Of a stretch of 64,000 bases of DNA, positions 8,443 to 16,754 are shown piece by piece (position 1 is the first letter of the stretch; the number at the start of each line of letters is the position of its first letter). Under the pieces are notes generated by a model, which was not told the origin of the DNA, did no database searches, and worked only from the letters and a program-made list of their open reading frames with translations. Position numbers and translations under genes: made by a program. This stretch comes from Microbacterium sp. cf046. Its GTDB lineage: Bacteria; Actinomycetota; Actinomycetes; Actinomycetales; Microbacteriaceae. The stretch lies in contig NZ_FOZJ01000003.1 of NCBI RefSeq assembly GCF_900114345.1, forward strand, positions 496,001 to 560,000, given 5' to 3'.

Positions 8443-8808
8443 ATGAGACTTGTTCAGGTGGCGCTGCACGCGGACGACCTCGGACGCGCGGCGGACTTCT
8501 ACACGGTGCTGCTCGAGTCCACCCCGACAGCACGCTTCGACGAGCCGGGGCTGCTGTTCTTCGACCTCGATGGCGTGCGGCTGCTGCTGGATCGCAACGC
8601 CCCGGCGTCGCTGCTGTACCTGCACGTCGACAACGTGCACGAGGCGGTCGAACGCCTCGACGGCCTCGCCGACATCGTCGCGCACCCGCACGTGATCTTC
8701 CACCACCATGACGACACGCTCGGACCCGCCGGGCACGACGAGTGGCAGGCGTTCATCAAGGACTCCGAAGGCAACACCGTGGGCCTCGTCGCGTTCCAGC
8801 GGCCCTGA
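8443..8808 (+). CDS. VOC (glyoxalase/bleomycin-resistance) family protein
   Basis: A 121-residue protein of the vicinal-oxygen-chelate superfamily. It has one beta-alpha-beta-beta-beta repeat pair, beginning VQVALHADDLGRAADFYTVLL and ending KDSEGNTVGLVAF, the latter being the usual metal-site strand. It has no obvious resistance or dioxygenase signature, so only the fold can be named. GGGAGG precedes the ATG at 8443 by about six bases. It is divergent from the amylosucrase gene and lies 36 bases before sdaA, which has its own apparent promoter. Confidence 0.85.
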   Translation: MRLVQVALHADDLGRAADFYTVLLESTPTARFDEPGLLFFDLDGVRLLLDRNAPASLLYLHVDNVHEAVERLDGLADIVAHPHVIFHHHDDTLGPAGHDEWQAFIKDSEGNTVGLVAFQRP

Positions 8809-8831
8809 GTCGGCGGCGCCCGCCCGGGGCG

Positions 8832-8837
8832 TAGCCT
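8832..8837 (+). promoter_or_regulatory. -10 element for leaderless sdaA
   Basis: TAGCCT lies seven bases before the GTG at 8845, and there is no ribosome site between them. This spacing places the transcript start at the start codon. Confidence 0.5.
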
Positions 8838-8844
8838 GGAGCGT

Positions 8845-10476
8845 GTGAGCGCATACGTCTCGGCGTTCGAGCTGTTCTCCATCGGAGTAGGACCCTCGAG
8901 CTCCCACACGGTCGGACCCATGCGGGCGGCCCGTGATTTCGCGATCCGTCTGCGCGAGGAAGGACTGCTCGATCGCGTCGCCCGGGTCACCTGCACGCTG
9001 TACGGCTCGCTCGGCGCGACCGGGATCGGCCACGGAACACCGGACGCCGTCGTCGCGGGGCTGCAGGGACTCTCGCCCGAGACCGTCGATCCGGCGGTGG
9101 TGCGGGCGGCATGGACCGCATGGCCGCCCGGGCAGCACCTCGAGCTGGACGGCACCCACGGTATCCCGTTCGAGAAGTCCGACGTGGTGTTCGCACCGCG
9201 GACGAGGCTGCCCGCGCATCCCAATGCGATGACGCTCGAGGCGTGGATCGCGGACGCCGTGGGGCAGGGCGGCTCAGCGAACGGGGTCGATGTCGCGGCG
9301 CGGCTCGCCGCGGCCGGCATCCGCTCGACCGGCGCAGCATCGGCCGCCGCCGAGGCGGTTCCGGGGCCTCGCGAGGACAAGGACGATCGCGGTCTCGTGC
9401 TGCGCGAGACGTACTACTCGATCGGCGGGGGGTTCATCCGCCGTGAAGGCGAGCCGCCACGGGTGACCGAGCGGGCCCTCCCGCTCTCGTTCGACAGCGC
9501 CGAGGAGCTGCTGAACCTCTGCGACGAGCGCGGGATCACGATCGCCGAGGCCGCGCGCATCAACGAGCAGGCGCTGCGGACCGACGAGGAGATCGCGGAC
9601 GGACTCGACCGGATCTGGCAGGCGATGTCGGCATGCGTGGAGGCCGGACTCCACGCCGACGGCGTGCTGCCGGGGATGCTGCAGGTCAAGCGCCGCGCGG
9701 GCGCCATCCGGGCGCAGCTGGAGGAATCGGAGCACGCCGGGCATCGCGAGCTGCCGGGGGAGTGGCTCGGAGCCTTCGCGCTCGCCGTGAACGAGGAGAA
9801 CGCCGCCGGCGGGCGGGTGGTCACCGCCCCCACGAACGGCGCGGCCGGCATCCTTCCCGCCGTCGCGATGTACTGGTGGCGGTTCCTGGCCGACTCCGGT
9901 CTCGGAGCGGGCAACGCCGTCACGCCCTACGGGGAGCTCGTGGGCAGCGCGCTGCTCGGCTTCGCGGGCCGCCAGCAGCTCGGACCGATCGTGCCCGACG
10001 TGATCGACGAGGAGCTCATCGCCGACGCCAACCGGCGTCGCGGCATCCGGCGCTTCCTGCTCACGGCGACCGCGCTGGGGTCGCTGTTCAAGGCGAACGC
10101 CTCGATCTCAGGCGCCGAGGGCGGCTGTCAGGCCGAGGTCGGGTCGGCGTGCGCGATGGCCGCGGGCGGCCTGACGGCCGTCATGGGCGGCACGAACCGG
10201 CAGATCGAGAACGCCGCCGAGATCGCGATGGAGCACCATCTCGGACTGACGTGCGACCCCGTGGGCGGGCTCGTGCAGATCCCGTGCATCGAGCGCAACG
10301 CGATCGCGGCCTCGACCGCCGTGACAGCGGCGCGGCTGGCGCTGCGCGGCGACGGCAGCCATTACGTCTCGCTCGACGCGGTGGTCGAGACGATGCGGCA
10401 GACCGGCATCGACATGTCGCACAAGTACAAGGAGACCAGCGAGGGCGGCCTCGCGGTCAACGTCATCGAGTGCTGA
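8845..10476 (+). CDS. sdaA: L-serine ammonia-lyase, iron-sulfur dependent, single-chain
   Basis: A 543-residue one-chain L-serine dehydratase that converts L-serine to pyruvate and ammonia. The N-terminal beta domain shows SIGVGPSSSHTVGPMRAARDF. The C-terminal catalytic domain shows the substrate-loop sequence TAPTNGAAGILPAV and cysteines in GCQAEVGSACAMAAGG and CDPVGGLVQIPC, which hold the 4Fe-4S cluster. Single-chain enzymes usually have about 455-460 residues. The extra length comes mainly from an Ala/Gly-rich insertion at about residues 150-185, between the two domains. The gene starts with GTG, apparently without a leader, and ends six bases from the convergent LtrA gene. Confidence 0.94.
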   Translation: MSAYVSAFELFSIGVGPSSSHTVGPMRAARDFAIRLREEGLLDRVARVTCTLYGSLGATGIGHGTPDAVVAGLQGLSPETVDPAVVRAAWTAWPPGQHLELDGTHGIPFEKSDVVFAPRTRLPAHPNAMTLEAWIADAVGQGGSANGVDVAARLAAAGIRSTGAASAAAEAVPGPREDKDDRGLVLRETYYSIGGGFIRREGEPPRVTERALPLSFDSAEELLNLCDERGITIAEAARINEQALRTDEEIADGLDRIWQAMSACVEAGLHADGVLPGMLQVKRRAGAIRAQLEESEHAGHRELPGEWLGAFALAVNEENAAGGRVVTAPTNGAAGILPAVAMYWWRFLADSGLGAGNAVTPYGELVGSALLGFAGRQQLGPIVPDVIDEELIADANRRRGIRRFLLTATALGSLFKANASISGAEGGCQAEVGSACAMAAGGLTAVMGGTNRQIENAAEIAMEHHLGLTCDPVGGLVQIPCIERNAIAASTAVTAARLALRGDGSHYVSLDAVVETMRQTGIDMSHKYKETSEGGLAVNVIEC

Positions 10477-10482
10477 GGCGGC

Positions 10483-11667
10483 TCAGCCTCCGCTGCGGCG
10501 ACCTAGCCGCACGCGTCCGATGGTCTCGCCGATCGCGACGGCGACCAGCAGCAGCGTGACCGCGACCGACTCGCCGAGCGCGTCGAGCACCGGGGTGAGG
10601 GCGGCGAGCAGCAGGATGCCGACCACGCCGATCACGTGCGCCGTCGCCCATCGGCGTTCGAGCACGCGGCGGAACAGCACAGTGCCGACCAGGAAGAGCA
10701 GCGGACCGCCGAGTGTGACCACCGTGGCGGCGAGACTGTGCGCGTGGGGGTGTCCGAGCGCCTCCTTGTCGCCCACGCTGAGCAGCACGATCCCCGCGAT
10801 GATCAGCAGATGCGTCCAGGTGTACGCCGTGCGCACCAGGCGCCCGGGCTCCGCCGCGGCTTCGATCGCCTCGGCTCCGATGCGCTCGCCGTGGTCGAAG
10901 TAGATCCACCAGGCGGAGGCCGCAGCGACGAACGCGGCCGTCATCGCGACGATGCTCTCGGCGGATGACTCCGTCGCGACGAACGCGAAGCCCGTCACGA
11001 GCAGACCCTCACCCAGCGCGATCAGCACGAACAGCGCGGAGCGCTCGGCGATGTGCGGGCCCGACACATCCCATGACGCGATGTTCACACGACCGAGCCC
11101 GGGGACGGGGTACCCCAGTACCGTGCCGACGAGTTCCAGCACCAGCGCCGCAGCCCACAGGGGCAGCTGCAGCGAGAGCGGAAGCACCGCGCCGGTGATC
11201 CACAGCACCGCGCCGGCGCCGGTCCAGACCAGGATCCGGAGGAAGTCCCGGGAGACGGCCGGATCGTGCCGCGCGGTTGCCCAGACGATGAACGCCGTGC
11301 GTCCGACCTGCAGCACGACGAAGGCGATCGCGAAGGTCCACGCGCGGTCGCCGAACGCCTCGGCGATCGCGACGCTCATCACGAACGACACGAACGCGAG
11401 GGCCAGAACCGCCCCGCGCACCGGGAGCTTGACGGGGTCGAGCCAGTTCGTCACCCAGGTCGTCGAGACCCACGCCCACCAGAGCGCGCAGACCATGATC
11501 ACGCCCTCGAGGGCGCCGAGCGGCGTCTGGTTCTCGTACAGGTACGCAGACAGCTGCGTCAGCGCGAAGACGAAGACGAGGTCGAAGAACAGCTCGACAT
11601 ACGTGACCCGGTCGGCGCGCGGCGAGTCGGCGGGCCGCAGCACGTTGCGCCGCATCCCGAAGACCAT
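10483..11667 (-). CDS. low temperature requirement protein A (LtrA) family
   Basis: A 394-residue membrane protein with about eleven hydrophobic helices. The family mark ADRVTYVELFFDLVFVFALTQ lies at about residues 18-38, and a conserved ALGEGLLVTG follows mid-protein. LtrA proteins are named from a Listeria cold-growth mutant and their molecular function is not established. The ATG at 11667 has AGGATGAGG directly upstream. The gene converges with sdaA (six bases between stops) and is divergent from the TetR gene at 11745, which may control it. Confidence 0.92.
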   Translation of the reverse strand: MVFGMRRNVLRPADSPRADRVTYVELFFDLVFVFALTQLSAYLYENQTPLGALEGVIMVCALWWAWVSTTWVTNWLDPVKLPVRGAVLALAFVSFVMSVAIAEAFGDRAWTFAIAFVVLQVGRTAFIVWATARHDPAVSRDFLRILVWTGAGAVLWITGAVLPLSLQLPLWAAALVLELVGTVLGYPVPGLGRVNIASWDVSGPHIAERSALFVLIALGEGLLVTGFAFVATESSAESIVAMTAAFVAAASAWWIYFDHGERIGAEAIEAAAEPGRLVRTAYTWTHLLIIAGIVLLSVGDKEALGHPHAHSLAATVVTLGGPLLFLVGTVLFRRVLERRWATAHVIGVVGILLLAALTPVLDALGESVAVTLLLVAVAIGETIGRVRLGRRSGG

Positions 11668-11732
11668 GCCTCATCCTGACATCGCAGGCCGTGGGCGCCC
11701 CGCATCCCGCCGGGGTCGTCCTGCCCCAGGTC

Positions 11733-11738
11733 TAGGCT
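11733..11738 (+). promoter_or_regulatory. -10 element for leaderless TetR gene
   Basis: TAGGCT lies six bases before the ATG at 11745. No Shine-Dalgarno sequence is present, so a leaderless transcript is likely. Confidence 0.5.
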
Positions 11739-11744
11739 GACCGC

Positions 11745-12410
11745 ATGCCCGAGTACGCGGTGCCGACGCCGAAGCGGCGACGCGGTCGGCCCAGGGGTGG
11801 TGAGTCCGACGCCCAGCAGCGGATCATCGCTGCAGCCGTCGACGAGTTCGGCGAGCTGGGATACGACGGCGCGACGATGCGCGCAATCGCGGCTCGGGCC
11901 GGTGTGGACTCCGCCCTCGTGCACCACTACTTCGGCACGAAGGCCGACCTGTTCGCCCAGACGGTGGGGGCGCCGATGCGCCCCGACCTCGACATCCCGG
12001 CGCTGCTCGAAGGACCCCAGGACGCACTCGGCGAGCGCATCGTGCGGTACGTGCTGGATGCGTGGGAGCGCCCCGAGACGCGCAAGCGTGGCGTCACACT
12101 GCTCCGCACCGGTGTGGGGAACCGACTGACCACGCCGCTGCTGGCCGGCTTCCTGCAGCGCGAGCTGATCGGGCGCATCGCGGCCCGGATCGACGCGCCG
12201 GATGCCGCGTTCCGCGCGTCGCTGGTCGCCAGCCAGATCGCCGGGATGCTGCTGGCCCGCTACGTGCTGCAGCTGCCGGCGATCGCGGGGGCGAGCGTCG
12301 ATGACATCGTGGCGCGCGTCGGGCCGACGGTCCAGCATTACATGACGGATCCCGCCGTGCCGGCGCAGACCAGTGCCGCAGGGGCGGCAGAGAGGAAGAG
12401 CACGGAATGA
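11745..12410 (+). CDS. TetR family transcriptional regulator
   Basis: A 221-residue regulator with a basic N-terminal tail ([10 protein letters not shown]) and a TetR helix-turn-helix at about residues 25-70, seen in IIAAAVDEFGELGYDGATMR and ALVHHYFGTKADLF. The C-terminal ligand domain resembles the TetR_C group of drug-efflux regulators and ends with a low-complexity Ala-rich tail. The stop overlaps the start of the DUF4287 gene by four bases, and an ABC exporter operon begins 360 bases downstream. It may regulate the divergent LtrA gene or the exporter. The inducer is unknown. Confidence 0.92.
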   Translation: MPEYAVPTPKRRRGRPRGGESDAQQRIIAAAVDEFGELGYDGATMRAIAARAGVDSALVHHYFGTKADLFAQTVGAPMRPDLDIPALLEGPQDALGERIVRYVLDAWERPETRKRGVTLLRTGVGNRLTTPLLAGFLQRELIGRIAARIDAPDAAFRASLVASQIAGMLLARYVLQLPAIAGASVDDIVARVGPTVQHYMTDPAVPAQTSAAGAAERKSTE

Positions 12411-12697
12411 CGTTTCAGGCGTACCTGGACAACATCGAGGACAAGACGGGTCTCACCCCTCGGCAGTTCATCGATCTGGCGACCGAGAAGGGCTTCGGCC
12501 CGGGCACGAAGTCGAGCGAGATCGTCGCCTGGCTCGCCGAGGACTACGACCTCGGCCGCGGCCACGCGATGGCGCTGGTGCACGTAATCACGAAAGGCGA
12601 CAAGATCAGCGCCAAGCACGTGAACACCGGCACCGCCCACAGCGATCCGTCCGACACGCTCTGGCTCGAGGGCAAGGCGACAAACCCGGCCGGCTGA
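12407..12697 (+). CDS. DUF4287 domain-containing protein
   Basis: A 96-residue protein matching the DUF4287 pattern: YLDNIEDKTGLTPRQF at the N-terminus, then GTKSSEIVAWLAEDYDLGRGHAMALVH. It is predicted soluble and mostly helical. The biochemical function of the family is unknown. Its ATG overlaps the TetR stop (ATGA), so the two are translated together, and a link to the same stress or compound is an inference. Confidence 0.88.
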   Translation: MTFQAYLDNIEDKTGLTPRQFIDLATEKGFGPGTKSSEIVAWLAEDYDLGRGHAMALVHVITKGDKISAKHVNTGTAHSDPSDTLWLEGKATNPAG

Positions 12698-12732
12698 CCG
12701 GTCGGGGACGGGCATCGGCGTCACGCCGGGCC

Positions 12733-12778
12733 TTGACGCGGCAGGTGCGCCGAGTGGATAATTCATCACGTGATGAAT
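12733..12778 (+). promoter_or_regulatory. promoter and 18-bp palindromic operator of the ABC exporter
   Basis: TTGACG at 12733-12738 is followed after 18 bases by GATAAT at 12757-12762. A perfect palindrome, ATTCATCACGTGATGAAT, occupies 12761-12778 and overlaps the -10 end, the expected transcript start and the start codon. Seven bases separate the -10 from the GTG at 12770, so the mRNA is probably leaderless. A MarR or TetR dimer bound here would block transcription start and the start codon together. The MarR gene at 14364-14804 and the TetR gene at 11745 are the nearest candidates. Confidence 0.7.
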
Positions 12779-13621
12779 AAGTCCCAGGGGAGCACGCCGG
12801 TCGCCGCGGGTGCCAACGCCGTCGAGGTGCGCGGGCTGCACGTCAAACGCGGAAAGAACGTCGTCTTCGACGGGCTGCAGCTCGACATCCCCCGTGGGCA
12901 GATCACCGGCCTGCTCGGTCCGTCGGGATGCGGCAAGACCACGCTGATGCGCTCGATCGTCGGCGTGCAGAAGGTCGCCGGGGGCACCGTGACCGTGTTG
13001 GACGCACCCGCCGGCTCTTCGCAGCTGCGGCACAGCGTCGCCTACGACACCCAGGCCGCGTCCGTGTACGCGGACCTCACCATCCGGCAGAACCTGTCGT
13101 ACTTCGCGCGCCTGATCGGCGCGCCGCGCACGGATGTGGATCGGGTCATCGCGGAGACCGGACTGGAGGACCACGCGAAGCAGACCGTCGAGTCGCTCAG
13201 CGGCGGTCAGGAGAGCCGCGTCTCGCTCGCAGTGGCGATGCTCGGCGCCCCCGAGCTGATGGTGCTGGACGAGCCGACCGTGGGGCTGGACCCGCTGCTG
13301 CGCGGCGAGCTGTGGTCGGTGTTCCGCGCGCTCGCCGATCGGGGCACGACGATCCTCGTGAGCAGTCACGTCATGGACGAGGCGCTGCGCTGCGATCGGA
13401 TCCTGCTCATGCGAGCGGGGCGGATCATCGCCGATACGACGCCCGACCGGCTTCTGGCCGACACCGGCGCGCCGGATCCGGATGCCGCGTTCCTCGCGCT
13501 CATAGAGCGCGATGTGACCGCGGGTCGCGACCCTTCGACCGATGCCGGGACCGATGGGGATCATCCGCTCACCAGACATGAGCTGCGCCATCCTCCGACC
13601 GGACCGGAGGGGGAACGATGA
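12770..13621 (+). CDS. ABC transporter ATP-binding protein (ABC-2 exporter type)
   Basis: A 283-residue ATPase with Walker A GPSGCGKTT (about residues 48-56), signature LSGGQESRVSLA, Walker B LMVLDEPTVGLDP and the switch His in VSSHVMDEA. The single-domain form with a C-terminal tail fits the DrrA/CcmA-like group that drives small-molecule export with an ABC-2 permease. The permease start overlaps the stop by four bases. The GTG at 12770 fits the seven-base spacing from the -10 element, and the ATG at 12773 is the alternative. Drug or peptide export is likely; the substrate is unknown. Confidence 0.93.
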   Translation: MMNKSQGSTPVAAGANAVEVRGLHVKRGKNVVFDGLQLDIPRGQITGLLGPSGCGKTTLMRSIVGVQKVAGGTVTVLDAPAGSSQLRHSVAYDTQAASVYADLTIRQNLSYFARLIGAPRTDVDRVIAETGLEDHAKQTVESLSGGQESRVSLAVAMLGAPELMVLDEPTVGLDPLLRGELWSVFRALADRGTTILVSSHVMDEALRCDRILLMRAGRIIADTTPDRLLADTGAPDPDAAFLALIERDVTAGRDPSTDAGTDGDHPLTRHELRHPPTGPEGER

Positions 13622-14352
13622 ACGGGACGCGCACGTTCGCCACCGCAGGGCGCGTGCTGCGCCAGCTCAGCCACGACCACCGCTCGATCGCCCTCATGCT
13701 GATCGCGCCGAGCCTGCTCGTGGGGCTGTTCGCCTGGCTGTTCAGCGATCAGGACGGCGTCTTCGACATCTACGGACCGCCGATCCTGGCGCTGTTCCCC
13801 TTCATCATCATGTTCCTGATCACGTCGATCACCACGCTGCGGGAGCGTCGCTCCGGCACGCTGGAGCGGCTGATGACCACCCCGCTCGGCAAGGCGGACT
13901 TCATCCTCGGATACGCGCTGGCCTTCGGCCTGATGGCCATGGTGCAGGCGATCGTGACGGTCTCGTTCGCGGTGTGGGTGTGCGGGCTCGACACGGACGG
14001 ACCGGTGTGGCAGCTCGGTCTCGTCGCCGTGACCGACGCCGTGCTGGGCATGGCACTCGGACTGCTCGCGAGCGCCTTCGCACGCACCGAGTTCCAGGCC
14101 GTGCAGTTCATGCCGCTGATCGTGTTCCCGCAGATCCTGCTCGGCGGCCTGTTCATGCCGCGCGACGAGATGCCCGAAGCGCTCTACGTCATCAGCAACT
14201 TCCTGCCGCTGAGCTACGCGATCGACGCGATCAACGCCGTCACCGCAGGCGACGAGGGATGGGACGTTTACGGACCGCTGCTGATCGTCGGGGCGTTCCT
14301 CGTCGGTGCGCTCGTGCTCGCGTCGCTCACGCTGCGTCGACGGACCCCCTAG
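13618..14352 (+). CDS. ABC-2 type transporter permease
   Basis: A 244-residue membrane protein with six helices in the ABC-2 arrangement. The family segment TLRERRSGTLERLMTTPLGKADFILGY lies between helices 2 and 3, and the C-terminal part shows LLGGLFMPRDEMPEALYVISNFLPLSYAIDAI (shown here in outline only). It pairs with the ATPase encoded just upstream (4-base overlap) to form a dimeric exporter. The stop lies 11 bases from the convergent MarR stop. Confidence 0.93.
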   Translation: MNGTRTFATAGRVLRQLSHDHRSIALMLIAPSLLVGLFAWLFSDQDGVFDIYGPPILALFPFIIMFLITSITTLRERRSGTLERLMTTPLGKADFILGYALAFGLMAMVQAIVTVSFAVWVCGLDTDGPVWQLGLVAVTDAVLGMALGLLASAFARTEFQAVQFMPLIVFPQILLGGLFMPRDEMPEALYVISNFLPLSYAIDAINAVTAGDEGWDVYGPLLIVGAFLVGALVLASLTLRRRTP

Positions 14353-14363
14353 GGCGGAGCGGG

Positions 14364-14804
14364 CTAGCAGCTCTCCTGCCGTGTGCGCAGCTTCGCGGTG
14401 AGGTCCCTCAGCTGCGCGAGTTCGTCATCATCCAGCAGCGACATGCGGTCCGCGATCGAGCGCCCGTGAGTCGATGCCACCTTGCGGAAGGCCGCGGCAC
14501 CCTCGACGGTTGCGCGCACCAGGGCCCCGCGACCATCGTCGGGGTCGGCGCACTTGGAGATCAGGCCGCGCGAGGCCATCCGGTCGACGAGACGCGAGAC
14601 GCTGGGCTGACTGATCAGCATGTTCGCAGTCACATCGCGCAGGCGCGCGGTCATGCCCTCGCCGCGGGTCACCGTGAGCAGCACGTCGTATTCCGCCTGG
14701 GTGAGCGTGGTCTCGTCGAAGTCGCAGCTGATCTCGTCGAAGACCTCGTGCTGGGCGCGGAACAGGCTCTCCCAGGCATCGATTGCCAGCCGCCGGTCGG
14801 TCAT
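14364..14804 (-). CDS. MarR family transcriptional regulator
   Basis: A 146-residue winged-helix regulator. The DNA-binding part shows LTQAEYDVLLTVTRGEG, LRDVTANMLISQPSVSRLVDRM and the wing DPDDGRGALVRATVEG. The ATG at 14804 fits both family length and a -10 element seven bases upstream; an ATG at 14840 would add 12 non-conserved residues. It converges with the ABC exporter operon, whose start carries a palindrome of the size MarR dimers bind, so it is a good candidate repressor of that exporter. Confidence 0.9.
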   Translation of the reverse strand: MTDRRLAIDAWESLFRAQHEVFDEISCDFDETTLTQAEYDVLLTVTRGEGMTARLRDVTANMLISQPSVSRLVDRMASRGLISKCADPDDGRGALVRATVEGAAAFRKVASTHGRSIADRMSLLDDDELAQLRDLTAKLRTRQESC

Positions 14805-14811
14805 AGCGACA

Positions 14812-14817
14812 ACATTA
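14812..14817 (-). promoter_or_regulatory. -10 element for leaderless marR-type gene
   Basis: On the minus strand TAATGT lies seven bases before the ATG at 14804, with no ribosome site between. Confidence 0.45.
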
Positions 14818-14880
14818 GGCGAATCGGCGCGTGGTGACATCCAGCGCCCAGGTGGGGCGCTGGCCGATTCCGCGGGCCCC

Positions 14881-14886
14881 TAGGCT
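14881..14886 (+). promoter_or_regulatory. -10 element for leaderless DUF2207 gene
   Basis: TAGGCT lies seven bases before the ATG at 14894. There is no Shine-Dalgarno sequence, which favours a leaderless mRNA. Confidence 0.5.
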
Positions 14887-14893
14887 GTTCGCC

Positions 14894-16702
14894 ATGGGGG
14901 CAAAGCTGCTGCGGGTGTTCGTCGTCGCTCTGGTGGCTCTGGGGCTGCCGGTCGCGCTGCTGTCGGCGTGGTCGAGCGCTGACACCGCAGCGGCCGCGTC
15001 GCCGAATCTGAACGACTTCACGTTCGAGAGCATGGACGTGCAGTACACGCTCGGCAGGGCGGATGACGGCACCAGCACGCTCCTGGTCGAGGAGCGGTTC
15101 GTGGCACTGTTCCCGGACTACGACCAGAACATGGGCATGCGTCGCAGCATCCCCGATTCGTATCTGGGCGCGCCGCTCAACCCCGAGCTGGTCTCGATCA
15201 CCGACGGCGACGGCAATCCTCGGGAGTCCGAAACGTTGTCGGAGGACGGCTACTACTACATGACCTCGCGGGCGGGCGACTACGTGCACGGCGCCCAGAC
15301 CTACGTGTTCACCTACACGCTCGAGAACGTCGCGCGGTACTTCGAAGACACCGGCGTCGACGAGTTCTACTGGGACGTCAACGGCACCGAGTGGCAGCAG
15401 GAATTCGGGCGCGTCTCGGTGCGGCTCGTGGTGCCCGCCGACCTGGCCGGCTCGCTGACGGGCAACCAGGCCTGCTATGTCGGTTACCAGGGCGGCGACC
15501 AGACGTGCGATCTGGTGCGCGAAGCGGCATCCGACGGCGGCGCGACGTTCGCGGCATCCTCGTCCCCGGTGTACCCGTACCAGACCGTCACGATCGCCGT
15601 CGCATTCGAGGAGGGCACGTTCGTCCCGTTCGACTCGTCATACCTCGCGTCGCCGTGGGGGTGGCTGAACGGCGTCGCGGGGCTCGGTCTCCTCGCCGCA
15701 CTCATCTACGCGATCATCGTGCGGGTCCGACATCTGCGCGATGATCCAGGCAGGCCGACGATCATCGCGGAGTACACGCCGCCGCGCGAGGTCGATGCGC
15801 TCGAGAGCGCCGTTCTGCTCGGCAGGACGACGAAGGCGATCCCCGCCGAAGTGCTCGAGCAGGCGGTGGTGGGCAGCATCCGGATCGTGGAGGGCGGCCG
15901 CAAGTTCTTCGGCGGCGTGAAGCTCAAGGCGCAGCTGATCGATCCGTCGCGCGCGGACGGCGACGGACGGCTGCTGCTGGCGGGGCTGTTCCCGTTCCTG
16001 AACCCCGGCGAGGAGTACGAGTTCGGCAGCACCGACACGCGGTTCTCCTCCGCGGCGCAGAACATCCTCAAGCTCGCGAGCGAGGAGCTCGTCCGGCGGG
16101 GGCTGCGTCGCAACGTGCCCACGAGCGCTCGCGCCCTGCCCGTGCTGGCGGCGATCGCTGCGGGCGCGCTCGTGTTCTTCACCGGCATGTTCGCCTTCGC
16201 CGCCGACGTCGACGCGGTGATCCCCATCCTGCTGATCGTCGCGTCAGGTCTGGTGCTGTTCATCGTGATCGGGCTGATCTCGCGCAAGCCGCTCACCGCG
16301 GCGGGCGCCGAGGTGCGCGACCACCTGAAAGGGCTCCAGGAGTTCATCGAGTGGGCGGAGGCCGACCGCATCCGCATGCTGCAGTCGCCGTCGGGTGCGG
16401 AGCGGGTGCGGATCAATCCGAACGACCCGGCGCAGATGCTCAAGCTCTACGAGTACCTGCTCCCGTACGCGGTCGTGTTCGGGCAGGAGAAGCAATGGGC
16501 CGAGCAGCTCGCGGTGCTCTACGGTCCGGAGAACTCACCCGGCTGGTACGCGGGATCGCACGGATTCAGCGCCGGCTCGTTCTCGTCGGGGATCAGCACG
16601 CTGTCGGCCAGTTCCGCGTCCTCGTCCTCGAGTTCCGGGGGTTCGGGCGGCGGGGGATCGTCGGGCGGCGGTGGCGGTGGGGGCGGTGGTGGCGGGGTCT
16701 AG
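14894..16702 (+). CDS. DUF2207 domain-containing membrane protein
   Basis: A 602-residue protein with an N-terminal signal or anchor helix (about residues 6-26), an extracytoplasmic beta-rich DUF2207 domain (to about 250), one helix near 258-280, a cytoplasmic segment, two helices near 415-465, and a C-terminal tail that becomes almost pure Ser then Gly. The tail resembles other DUF2207 proteins, which end in a glycine-rich stretch. The family has no known function. An in-frame ATG at 14831 was rejected because it lies beyond the -10 element. A strong hairpin follows the stop, so the gene is monocistronic. Confidence 0.9.
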   Translation: MGAKLLRVFVVALVALGLPVALLSAWSSADTAAAASPNLNDFTFESMDVQYTLGRADDGTSTLLVEERFVALFPDYDQNMGMRRSIPDSYLGAPLNPELVSITDGDGNPRESETLSEDGYYYMTSRAGDYVHGAQTYVFTYTLENVARYFEDTGVDEFYWDVNGTEWQQEFGRVSVRLVVPADLAGSLTGNQACYVGYQGGDQTCDLVREAASDGGATFAASSSPVYPYQTVTIAVAFEEGTFVPFDSSYLASPWGWLNGVAGLGLLAALIYAIIVRVRHLRDDPGRPTIIAEYTPPREVDALESAVLLGRTTKAIPAEVLEQAVVGSIRIVEGGRKFFGGVKLKAQLIDPSRADGDGRLLLAGLFPFLNPGEEYEFGSTDTRFSSAAQNILKLASEELVRRGLRRNVPTSARALPVLAAIAAGALVFFTGMFAFAADVDAVIPILLIVASGLVLFIVIGLISRKPLTAAGAEVRDHLKGLQEFIEWAEADRIRMLQSPSGAERVRINPNDPAQMLKLYEYLLPYAVVFGQEKQWAEQLAVLYGPENSPGWYAGSHGFSAGSFSSGISTLSASSASSSSSSGGSGGGGSSGGGGGGGGGGGV

Positions 16703-16724
16703 AGACCGCAGGCGGCACAAGTCA

Positions 16725-16754
16725 GGGCCGGTCGGAGAGGCTCCCGACCGGCCC
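16725..16754 (+). terminator. intrinsic terminator after the DUF2207 gene
   Basis: A perfect 11-bp stem, GGGCCGGTCGG paired with CCGACCGGCCC around an 8-base loop, is followed by TTGTCCCTTG. It starts 22 bases after the stop. Confidence 0.8.
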
